Of a stretch of 11,361 nucleotides of DNA, positions 5,433 through 11,361 are shown one piece after another (the stretch's first letter is position 1; every line of letters starts with the position of its first letter). This DNA is from WHSM01 sp036375165. GTDB taxonomy: Bacteria > Actinomycetota > Actinomycetes > Mycobacteriales > Micromonosporaceae. The stretch is from NCBI GenBank assembly GCA_036375165.1, contig DASUSI010000115.1, forward strand, positions 1-11,361, written 5' to 3'. Position numbers and translations under genes: made by a program. The notes beneath the pieces were generated by a model. It did not search any database. It was not told the origin of the DNA and saw nothing but the letters and a program-made list of their open reading frames with translations.

Positions 5433-6533
5433 TCAGGCCGGTTTGACGGCGAACAGGCCGGTGCCGCCGCGGGTGGCGTCGGCGAACCGGTGGCTGACCA
5501 CCGGGTACCGGCCCGGTTCGGCGAAGCTGAACTCGACGAACCCGCCCTGCGACGGAGCGAGGTCCAGCACCTGGGCGCCGCCGCGGGTCGCGTCGTCGGG
5601 GCGCAGCAGGTAGCCGCCGTCTTTCCACACCGTGTCGAACACGGTTCCCACGACGTGGAAAGCACTCGGCGCGGACGGACCGGCGTCGAGCACCCAGATC
5701 CGTACCCGCTTGCCGGCGGTGGCGGCCAGCGGCGAGAAGCGGTACTGACCGGCGTAGCCGTTGAACGCGATCGCGTCGTACTCGCCCCGGTAGAGCTTCC
5801 CGAGCTTTGCCAGCCCCGCCTGCGGGCCGAGTGCGAGTTCTGACTGGACGATCAGGAACTCGGAGTCCACCGTGGACAGCTTCGGCGGGTCGATGACGAT
5901 CGCCCCGTACATGCCGTTGCCGATGTGATGCAGTGCCGGGGCGCTGCCGCAGTGGTACATGAACGCTCCGGCGCGTTTCGCCACGAAGGTGTACGTCGTG
6001 GTCTCGCCCGGCTTGATGGTCCGCATCTTCGCGTCCGGGGCGACCTCGGAGGCGTGGAAGTCTATTGAGTGGCCGGTGGATCCCTTGTTGACCAGGGTGA
6101 CGATGAAGGTGTCGCCGACCCTGCCGCGCAGCACCGGGCCGGGGGCCGTGCCGTTGTACGTCCAAGCCCGCTGCCGTACTCCCGGCGCGACCTCGACGAC
6201 CCGTTCGGTGACGGTCAGGGTCACCCGGTGCTCCCGGCCGGACGGTGCCTTGTCGAGTCCGGCGTCCCGGGCCTTGAACCCGGCGGCTGGTTTCGCGTTC
6301 GGGTCGTACGTCGCGGGAGCGCCTGTGTTGCCGACGTGGCCGCCGTGGTCGTGACCGTCCTCGGTGTCCAGGTCCGGGTCGTCCTGGCCGTGTGCGTCGC
6401 CGTGCGCGGCTTCGGCGTGCCCGCCGCCATCCTGGCCGGGGCCGCTGGTGGCCGTCGCGCCGATCCCGTACGCCCCACCGGCCAGCAGCAGCGCGCTGAG
6501 CGCCCCCGTGGTGATGATCCATGACTTGCGCAT
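5433..6533 (-). CDS. Exported two-domain multicopper oxidase, nitrite-reductase fold
   Basis: Predicted 366-residue exported protein. The N-terminus (MRKSWIITTGALSALLLAGG) is a signal sequence or membrane anchor, followed by a His/Asp-rich linker (about 31-70, six His). Two cupredoxin domains follow (about 100-215 and 225-366). Type 1 copper ligands are H155, C195, H203 and M208; type 2 ligands are H160, H194 and H348; D158 matches the catalytic Asp of NirK. However the segment FHVVGTVFDTVW (292-303) aligns with the NirK segment that carries its second catalytic His, and that position is V298 here. It is therefore more likely an oxidase of unknown substrate, or of copper or phenolics, than a nitrite reductase. 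GGAGG lies seven bases before the ATG. Probable response-regulator repeats lie 55-98 bases upstream. It converges with the kinase gene across 25 bases. Confidence 0.88.
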   Translation of the reverse strand: MRKSWIITTGALSALLLAGGAYGIGATATSGPGQDGGGHAEAAHGDAHGQDDPDLDTEDGHDHGGHVGNTGAPATYDPNAKPAAGFKARDAGLDKAPSGREHRVTLTVTERVVEVAPGVRQRAWTYNGTAPGPVLRGRVGDTFIVTLVNKGSTGHSIDFHASEVAPDAKMRTIKPGETTTYTFVAKRAGAFMYHCGSAPALHHIGNGMYGAIVIDPPKLSTVDSEFLIVQSELALGPQAGLAKLGKLYRGEYDAIAFNGYAGQYRFSPLAATAGKRVRIWVLDAGPSAPSAFHVVGTVFDTVWKDGGYLLRPDDATRGGAQVLDLAPSQGGFVEFSFAEPGRYPVVSHRFADATRGGTGLFAVKPA

Positions 6534-6587
6534 CCGTCGTCCTCCGACCGCTGGGAAACCGTCGGAACCGACCGTGCCGGATGGTGA

Positions 6588-6631
6588 CGAAGCTTTGCCC
6601 CGGAAACCATGAAGGTTTACTGAAGGGTTCG
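6588..6631. promoter_or_regulatory. 11-bp phased repeats upstream of the multicopper oxidase
   Basis: On the plus strand, TGAAGGTTTAC (6610) and TGAAGGGTTCG (6621) stand 11 bases apart, and CGAAGCTTTGC (6588) matches the first at 8 of 11 positions, 22 bases away; the 11-mer between them (6599) is not similar. The core TGAAGGTT-nnn-TGAA equals that at 3533. The core begins 77 bases upstream of the oxidase ATG, against 76 bases for the glutaredoxin-like gene, in the same orientation. This is a likely activator site for the OmpR-type regulator. Confidence 0.6.
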
Positions 6632-6658
6632 GCTGTCTTCAAAAATGATCGCTGTTCG

Positions 6659-6700
6659 CACGTGGCGTGACTCCTCGGCATAAGGGAGTCACGCCACGTG
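6659..6700 (-). terminator. 16-bp perfect hairpin, terminator of a small gene
   Basis: CACGTGGCGTGACTCC (6659-6674) and GGAGTCACGCCACGTG (6685-6700) are exact inverted repeats with a 10-base loop. It begins six bases past the TAG stop of the leftward small ORF (6707-6709) and is followed on that strand, about ten bases on, by TTTTT (6644-6648). It would also shield the multicopper oxidase promoter from read-through. Confidence 0.7.
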
Positions 6701-6706
6701 TGGATG

Positions 6707-6856
6707 CTAATGCGGATCGATCCATGTCCCGCCGGGGGGCTGCTGCGCTGTCACCGCGCCGCCGCCCGTGGGTCTGATGTCGTTCGGCGGTGCTGTGGCT
6801 CCGATCAGTGCGCAGAGTGATATCACCGCTATGCAAACGCATAGTCTCAGCGTCAT
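6707..6856 (-). CDS. Small secreted or membrane peptide, function unknown
   Basis: Predicted 49-residue peptide starting MTLRLCVCIAVISLCALIGA, a signal-like or single-membrane helix with three Cys, followed by a Pro/Gly-rich tail that ends GGTWIDPH. No family is recognised. The ATG at 6856 was chosen because the hydrophobic helix then starts at once; a GTG at 6895 would add 13 residues but shows no ribosome site. The ribosome site at the ATG is weak too (GAG about eight bases upstream). The main support for a real gene is the 16-bp hairpin directly after its stop and a 13-bp palindrome upstream at 6904-6916. It lies between the multicopper oxidase and the CadD-like transporter, so a role near the envelope is possible. 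Confidence 0.4.
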   Translation of the reverse strand: MTLRLCVCIAVISLCALIGATAPPNDIRPTGGGAVTAQQPPGGTWIDPH

Positions 6857-6903
6857 CGCGATGACTCTACTCTGGACTGTACGTGGCGGTCTCACCAGGC
6901 CAG

Positions 6904-6916
6904 TGTCACGGTGACA
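6904..6916. promoter_or_regulatory. 13-bp palindrome between the small peptide gene and the CadD-like gene
   Basis: TGTCAC-G-GTGACA is a perfect palindrome with a one-base centre, 48-60 bases upstream of the small ORF ATG at 6856 and about 140 bases upstream of the transporter start. It could be an operator for the small gene, the transporter or both. The regulator is not identifiable here. Confidence 0.4.
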
Positions 6917-7053
6917 GCCTCGTCGAGTCGGAGCTGTGGCCCTGGCATCGAAGTTACATCATGACCACATAGTGTGCTGGCGTTCATCCATCCGGGCAAG
7001 GCTAGGGCGCTCCCGCGTGGCTCGGTAGGGCGCGGCGCTGGACGGAATCCCGG

Positions 7054-7716
7054 ATGCCGGGGTGGACCGAGCGGCGCACCGTACTCTGGCCGGTCGTGGT
7101 TCATCCATTGGAGACCGTCGCGGTGGCTGTCGGTGTCTTCGCCGGCACGAACGTTGACGATCTGATCATGCTGGCCATCCTGTTCGGGTGGTTCAAGACG
7201 AGCCGCGTGTCCAGGCGGTGGCAGGTATGGGCAGGACAGTACGCCGGTATCGGTGCGCTGGTGGCCGCGTCGACAGCCGCCGCCCTGGGACTGGCCGCAG
7301 TGCCGGACCGGTGGGTGGGACTGCTCGGCCTGTTCCCGTTCGGCCTCGGTGTCCGCGCCCTGTTCCGGACCATCCGTACCCGCGGACAGCATGCTGAGGC
7401 TCGGCTGGTGGTGGCCTCGGGGGTGTTCTCGGTCGCCGGCATCACGATCGCCAACGGGGCGGACAACATCGCCGTCTACACACCAATGCTGCGCACCATC
7501 GGGTTGACCGACAGTCTGATCACCATCGCGGTGTTCGGTGTTCTGACCGGGCTGTGGTGCGCCGCTGGTGACTGGCTGGGCTCGCATCCCGCCATCACCG
7601 GCAGCATCGATCGGTACGGGCACTGGATTGTGCCGGCCGTGTTCATGGCTTTCGGCGCCATGATCGTCATGGGGTCCGGCGTGGTCGATCTGCTCGCCGA
7701 CCTGGCCCGTCCGTAG
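7054..7716 (+). CDS. CadD-family cation (cadmium) resistance transporter
   Basis: Predicted 220-residue membrane protein of about six helices, similar in length to CadD proteins, which are about 200 residues and belong to the LysE exporter superfamily. Family marks are FAGTNVDDLIML (29-40) and ITIANGADNIAVYTP (130-144), two Asn/Asp motifs in membrane segments, and the C-terminal HWIVPAVFMAFG. Characterised relatives confer cadmium resistance by efflux; the true substrate here is unknown. The start is uncertain: ATG 7054 has a GGACGGAA-like site, but residues 1-15 are unlike the family and GTG 7096 would start just before the first helix. It stands alone, convergent with the SARP gene; the hairpin at 7805-7821 may end it. 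Its metal theme fits the copper block to the left, but no shared regulatory repeat was seen upstream. Confidence 0.8.
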   Translation: MPGWTERRTVLWPVVVHPLETVAVAVGVFAGTNVDDLIMLAILFGWFKTSRVSRRWQVWAGQYAGIGALVAASTAAALGLAAVPDRWVGLLGLFPFGLGVRALFRTIRTRGQHAEARLVVASGVFSVAGITIANGADNIAVYTPMLRTIGLTDSLITIAVFGVLTGLWCAAGDWLGSHPAITGSIDRYGHWIVPAVFMAFGAMIVMGSGVVDLLADLARP

Positions 7717-7804
7717 CGGAGTCATGGTCCTCGGCGCGTGGCAATGGCCGCGAGACGGCTGCTCTTGGTGTTCGTGAACGGTTTGCATCGCAGGAGCAGT
7801 CCAG

Positions 7805-7821
7805 CGGCAGGTTCCCTGCCG
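7805..7821. terminator. Short hairpin between convergent genes
   Basis: CGGCAGG (7805-7811) and CCTGCCG (7815-7821) form an exact 7-bp stem with a TTC loop, in the 156-base gap between the converging CadD-like and SARP genes. There is no T-tract. It could serve as a bidirectional terminator. A 10-base palindrome, GCAGTACTGC (7856-7865), lies just past the SARP stop. Confidence 0.45.
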
Positions 7822-7872
7822 AGACCCGATGCCCTCTGGCAGTCCCCTGTGACGTGCAGTACTGCGAGGTCG

Positions 7873-10782
7873 TCACGATGACGACGAGTGGGACGAGCCG
7901 GAACCGGACGTTGCGACCGGTGAGGCGAGGCGGTTTCGGATCCTGCGCGCTCTCGTGTCGGACGGATCCAGTGTCCGCAACTCCTCCGTCCATACCTTCC
8001 TGGCTTGTTCGGGTTCACCTGACGCGACGAGTGCCTCGGCGAGGGCATCCAGCGCGCGGACTCGACGTCCGGAGTCTCCGGTCTCCAGACACGTCTCCGC
8101 GACCCGGCGGAGGTCCTTGATGGCAGGTGCGGTGTGCCCCTGCTGTCGCCGAGCGGTAGCTCTCGTGATCAGGGCATCGCACCAGGTCACCTGGTCCATG
8201 GTTTTCCGGCTCAACTCCAGCGCCAACTCCGCGTGTCGCAGTGCGAGCGGGAAGTCGCCGGTTGCCAGGTGAAGCGCGGCCAACTCGGCGTGAGTCGCGC
8301 CCTGCCCCCGGAGATGCCCGATCCGCTCCCGGATGGCGAGCGCTTCCCGGTGGTGGCTGAGCGACTCGGCGTGCCGCCCCATATGTCGGTACGCCTTCCC
8401 GAGCCGGTGCAGACTGTAGGCCACGCACGGGAGATTTTCGACATCGCGGGAGATCTTGAGGGCCTGCTGGTACAGGTCCAACGCCGCGGTGAAATTGCCG
8501 CGCTTGACATTGATATTCCCCAAGTTGTGCATCAGGGTCGCTTGTGCCATGCGATGGTTCAGTGTGCCGGCGAGTTGGATGCCCTCCTGGTAAAGGACGG
8601 TGGCCCGGTCGTAGTTACGGAAACTGTGGAAGGCGACGCCGAGGTTGTTCAGGGTCCCGAGCACTCCCACCAGGTGGCCGATTTTTCTGGCTGAGGCGAG
8701 TGCGGTCTCGTTGCATTCCAGTACGTCGTCCTGGCATCCGTACCGTTCGAAGACCTCGTGCACCGCGCCGGGTATCTGCCAGGCGCGGTTGTGGAAACCG
8801 TGTTCGGCCGCGCACCGGGTGGCGGCTGTCAGGTTCCCGCGTTCCTCCCGGCACCAGCGCATCGCGGCCGTGTCGTCCTCGAAGGTGATCGGCTCGACCC
8901 GGTAAGCGGTGGGTAGGTCGGGGACCGGCGTTCGTTGTGGGGCGAGCTGGACAGCGGCGTTCGTGGCGGAAAGCAGATACCAGTCGAGCATCCGCTCAAT
9001 CGCCTGGTGCCTCTGCTCGGCGGTTTCTTCACCACGGGTGCAGTCGGCCGCGAAAGAGCGGAGGAGATCGTGGAACCGGTACCGGCCCACCGAATCATGT
9101 TCGAGCAGGTTGGCTCTTGCCAGACGCTCGAGCAGGTCTTCGGCCCCGATGTTGTCGACATCGCACAGCGCGGCAGCCGCGCCGACACTGACACTGACCC
9201 CAGGGTGCAGGCTGAGCAGGCGGAACATTCGAGCGGCCTGGCCCTGTAGAGCCCGGTACGAGTACGTGAACGCGGCCCGGACACTGGCGTCCTCGTCGTC
9301 GGTCCCGTGCCCCGGTGCCAGGAGGCAACGCCGAATCTGTTCGACCAGGTCAAAGAGCCGGGCCCGGGGACGCTCGGCAGCGTGCTGTCCGATAATTCGC
9401 AGGGCCAGGGGCAGCCCTCCGGACAGGTCCGCGAGCGCGAGCAGCGCATCGTGCTCGGATTCCGCACGGCCGGTGCCGATCATTCCTTTCAACAGCGAGG
9501 CTGATTCCTCCGGACCGAGCGGGGGCATCGTGATGCTGTGGACGCCTTCCCGGATGGTGAGTCCCTTGAGCCGGGTTCGGCTTGTTATCAGCACGGCACA
9601 GTCGGCGGTCGCGGACAACAGCGGGCGAACCTGCGCGGCGTCGTAGGCATTGTCCAGCAGGATCAGGATCCGACGGCCGTCCAGTAACTGGCTCAGGCGT
9701 TGCCGGCGCTGGTCTTCACCGAAAGGCATCAGGTCGCCGTGGGCTCCCAGCGCGCTCAACAGCCTGCCGAGCGCGTCGTGGGTTCCGATCGGGGGAGTGG
9801 GTCCGTACGCCCGCAGATCCAACTCCTCCTGGCCACCCGGGAACAGTTCCCGGTGCTGATGTGCCCAATGTCGGGCGAGTGTCGTCTTGCCGATCCCTGG
9901 CATACCGTCGATGGCGACGACGCCTCCCGCCGAGCCGGGACCCGTCAGGATGGCGTCCAGTTTGGCGAGCAATTCTCCGTGGCCGGTGAAGTCATGGATG
10001 TCGCGCAGCGGGTAACGCGGGGGTAGGTGCGGTTCCGGCTGGTGTCGCCGGTTGCCGATCCGTCGGTAGGCGTCGTTGACTTCACGGCCCGGTTCCGAGC
10101 CCTGTTCCCGCATCCAACGGCGCCGAAAATCCAGGTAGAAGGGCGTCACGTCGGCGCCGCGCCCGGCACCGTCCAGGGCGGTCATCCACTGCCGGGCGAT
10201 TGTCTCGTCAAGGTCGTGTTCCTCGAACAGCGGACCTATCCTGGCAAGGACTGTCTGGTATTCGCCGAGCGCGAGGAGGGCGTCGAACAGGCGCTTGTGG
10301 GCTCCGAGCCAGAGGACGTCGGTCATGTGCTGTCGTCTTCGGGATGACCAGTGCCCTTGCAGGTCGGCGAGCGGTGTGCCCCGCCACAGGCCGATCGCCT
10401 CGGTCAACAGGTGCGCCGCGGCAGCGTGGTCACCAGCGTCGGTGGCTGCTTCAGATTCCTGGACCAGGCGGGTGAACCGGTGAAAGTCGACCAGTTCCGG
10501 ATCCAGGTCCAGTCGGTAGCCTTCGATGGTGGCCGACAGGGTTCCTGGGACCGCGTTGCGTCTCAGCACCGCCCGGATTCTGCTCACCAACTGATACAGC
10601 CGGTTGCGGACCGCCTCGCGTGGCTCGCCGGGCCAGAACTCATCGATGATCACGTCCGGGGAGACGGGTTTGCCGAGGTGATAGCAGAGCAGGGTGAGCA
10701 GACCACGTTGCTTTGCCGGGCCCAGATCCACCTTTCGATGGCTGACGTGCAATTCGGTGGGACCCAAGATCACGAATCTCAC
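7873..10782 (-). CDS. AfsR/SARP-family regulator with NB-ARC and TPR domains
   Basis: Predicted 969-residue transcriptional activator. An OmpR-like winged helix (about 1-95: GPAKQRGLLTLLCYHLGKPV, then LYQLVSRIRAVL) is followed by the bacterial transcriptional activation domain (about 98-243). The NB-ARC-type ATPase (about 265-500) has Walker A GMPGIGKTT (293-301), Walker B RILILLDNAYD (371-381), the sensor strand VLITSR (397-402) and SGGLPLAL (454-461). The C-terminal half (about 690-940) is TPR-like repeats, for example NNLGVAFHSFRNYDRATVLY and MHNLGNINVKRGNFTAALDLY. The tail is Ser-rich (GSGSSHSSSS). The GTG at 10782 has GGGGGAG upstream. Proteins of this layout, such as AfsR, usually activate secondary-metabolite genes, with the ATPase and TPR part gating activity. 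It is divergent from the partial gene at 10973, its most likely target. Confidence 0.93.
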   Translation of the reverse strand: MRFVILGPTELHVSHRKVDLGPAKQRGLLTLLCYHLGKPVSPDVIIDEFWPGEPREAVRNRLYQLVSRIRAVLRRNAVPGTLSATIEGYRLDLDPELVDFHRFTRLVQESEAATDAGDHAAAAHLLTEAIGLWRGTPLADLQGHWSSRRRQHMTDVLWLGAHKRLFDALLALGEYQTVLARIGPLFEEHDLDETIARQWMTALDGAGRGADVTPFYLDFRRRWMREQGSEPGREVNDAYRRIGNRRHQPEPHLPPRYPLRDIHDFTGHGELLAKLDAILTGPGSAGGVVAIDGMPGIGKTTLARHWAHQHRELFPGGQEELDLRAYGPTPPIGTHDALGRLLSALGAHGDLMPFGEDQRRQRLSQLLDGRRILILLDNAYDAAQVRPLLSATADCAVLITSRTRLKGLTIREGVHSITMPPLGPEESASLLKGMIGTGRAESEHDALLALADLSGGLPLALRIIGQHAAERPRARLFDLVEQIRRCLLAPGHGTDDEDASVRAAFTYSYRALQGQAARMFRLLSLHPGVSVSVGAAAALCDVDNIGAEDLLERLARANLLEHDSVGRYRFHDLLRSFAADCTRGEETAEQRHQAIERMLDWYLLSATNAAVQLAPQRTPVPDLPTAYRVEPITFEDDTAAMRWCREERGNLTAATRCAAEHGFHNRAWQIPGAVHEVFERYGCQDDVLECNETALASARKIGHLVGVLGTLNNLGVAFHSFRNYDRATVLYQEGIQLAGTLNHRMAQATLMHNLGNINVKRGNFTAALDLYQQALKISRDVENLPCVAYSLHRLGKAYRHMGRHAESLSHHREALAIRERIGHLRGQGATHAELAALHLATGDFPLALRHAELALELSRKTMDQVTWCDALITRATARRQQGHTAPAIKDLRRVAETCLETGDSGRRVRALDALAEALVASGEPEQARKVWTEELRTLDPSDTRARRIRNRLASPVATSGSGSSHSSSS

Positions 10783-10830
10783 CAGCGTCTCCCCCTCGCT
10801 GGCCGCTCGCCCCCCTTGAGCGACTCGTGA

Positions 10831-10836
10831 ATTCTA
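10831..10836 (-). promoter_or_regulatory. Possible -10 element of the SARP gene
   Basis: On the reverse strand TAGAAT (plus strand ATTCTA) lies 49-54 bases before the GTG at 10782, in a conspicuously AT-rich stretch (10825-10865). No clear -35 hexamer is at the proper distance. The divergent spacer 10783-10972 also holds short inverted repeats CGATC-GTGT-GATCG (10865-10878) and GGTTG-TGCG-CAACC (10901-10914), possible regulator sites. Confidence 0.35.
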
Positions 10837-10972
10837 CTACTTTCCGACATTTATCCGATTAACCCGATCGTGTGATCGTTGGCTGGCAAGCGGATTGAAA
10901 GGTTGTGCGCAACCCCTGCCGTGGACGCTGGACCGAGTGTCTGAAGCGTCACGTTCATGGAGGGATGCCGGG

Positions 10973-11361
10973 ATGGTCTTTTGCGAGTGGCTACCGGCGC
11001 CCGTCGGCATCGATGCCTCTCGTTGGGTGAGTCGGTCGGGTTGCTGGAACGTTCTGGTCGTCGCACACACGGTGGTGAGTTGTCAGCGGCTCCTGGATGT
11101 CGTGGACTACGTGGAAACGGATCCGCGGATCCAGGTGGTGTTCACCGTCGCGCCTGACGCGTTCAACCATGGTGTCCGCGAGTTCCTTGAGTCGCTGGGT
11201 GGCGTCGTCCTGCCGTGGCACCAGGCGACCAGGATGCGTTTCGACCTGGCGTTGGCCGCCGCGTACGGCGGACTTCACGAGCTTCACGCCCCGCTTGTGG
11301 TGATGCCTCATGGCGCGGGATACGGAAAGCGGGTGGTTCCAGGCGAGGGCGCCGCGCCAGC
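10973..11361 (+). CDS. Partial gene, possible glycosyl/glycerophosphotransferase-like protein
   Basis: The first 129 codons of a gene running off the right edge without a stop. ATG 10973 has GGAGGG (10959-10964) upstream at good spacing. Translation shows alternating strand and helix features: a buried strand WNVLVVAHTVVSCQRLLDVV (25-44), then IQVVFTVAPDAFNHGVREFL (53-72), GGVVLPWHQA (76-85), and APLVVMPHGAGYGK (106-119) with a His-Gly turn. This order recalls the N-terminal half of a GT-B fold, as in CDP-glycerol glycerophosphotransferase-like proteins, but that link is a tentative impression from memory of similar actinobacterial proteins. There is no signal peptide. Codon positions follow the high-GC bias, which makes the frame convincing. 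It is divergent from the SARP regulator and probably the first gene of the locus it controls. Confidence 0.65.
   Translation, partial: MVFCEWLPAPVGIDASRWVSRSGCWNVLVVAHTVVSCQRLLDVVDYVETDPRIQVVFTVAPDAFNHGVREFLESLGGVVLPWHQATRMRFDLALAAAYGGLHELHAPLVVMPHGAGYGKRVVPGEGAAP

Noticed and set aside
5233..6681. 482-codon reverse-strand frame, very Arg-rich, spanning the oxidase gene
   Set aside because: It is a GC-rich shadow: it lies in another frame of the multicopper oxidase and kinase genes, whose motifs are unmistakable, and it has no recognisable domain.
6892..7788. 298-codon reverse-strand frame opposite the CadD-like gene
   Set aside because: Its composition is rich in His, Gln and Asp, as expected of the antisense of a membrane gene. 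The CadD-like motifs are on the plus strand.
11119..11132. 14-bp perfect palindrome GGATCCGCGGATCC
   Set aside because: It lies inside the coding sequence of the partial gene (codons for Asp-Pro-Arg-Ile) and is explained by codon use; there is no sign of an operator role.
10957..11157. 66-codon plus-strand frame from ATG 10957
   Set aside because: It lies in another frame of the partial gene from 10973, which has the better ribosome spacing and a protein-like translation running to the window end.
1..11361. tRNA, rRNA, CRISPR arrays, insertion sequences or prophage genes
   Set aside because: No clover-leaf-like gene, no regular repeat-spacer array, and no transposase, integrase or phage protein was seen in any frame.

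Overview
High-GC actinobacterial chromosome segment. The coding bias, a TrmB-LuxR fusion regulator, a large SARP/NB-ARC/TPR regulator and translationally coupled two-component genes suggest a filamentous actinomycete, perhaps Micromonosporaceae. The family assignment is an impression from sequence style, not a proof.

Layout, left to right. A perfect GC-rich hairpin lies at the left edge (1-24). A reverse-strand TrmB/LuxR-type regulator follows (220-1215). Next is a mostly empty 393-base gap that holds a strong hairpin and a 20-codon ORF with a perfect Shine-Dalgarno sequence; it looks like a leader peptide or the stump of a lost secreted-protein gene. Then comes a tightly packed redox/copper block: a reverse-strand operon of glutaredoxin-like, CcdA-like and membrane-anchored TlpA/redoxin-like genes (3457 down to 1609, each pair overlapping by 1 or 4 bases), a divergent OmpR-type response regulator and histidine kinase (3585-5407), and a convergent exported two-domain multicopper oxidase (5433-6533). 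Further right are a small secreted or membrane peptide gene ending at a 16-bp perfect hairpin (6659-6856), a CadD-family transporter (7054-7716), a 969-residue SARP regulator on the reverse strand (7873-10782), and, divergent from it and running off the right edge, a partial gene starting at 10973.

How the genes work together. The strongest inference is that the two-component pair, the thiol relay and the multicopper oxidase form one regulon. Related direct repeats with 11-bp phasing lie upstream of the glutaredoxin gene and of the oxidase gene, in the same orientation and at nearly the same distance from each start (76 and 77 bases for the core pair). The glutaredoxin-like protein could feed electrons to CcdA, which would reduce the external redoxin, which could in turn keep copper-site thiols reduced or deliver copper for the oxidase. 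The SARP regulator and the partial right-edge gene probably mark the start of a separate, secondary-metabolite-like locus that continues outside the window.
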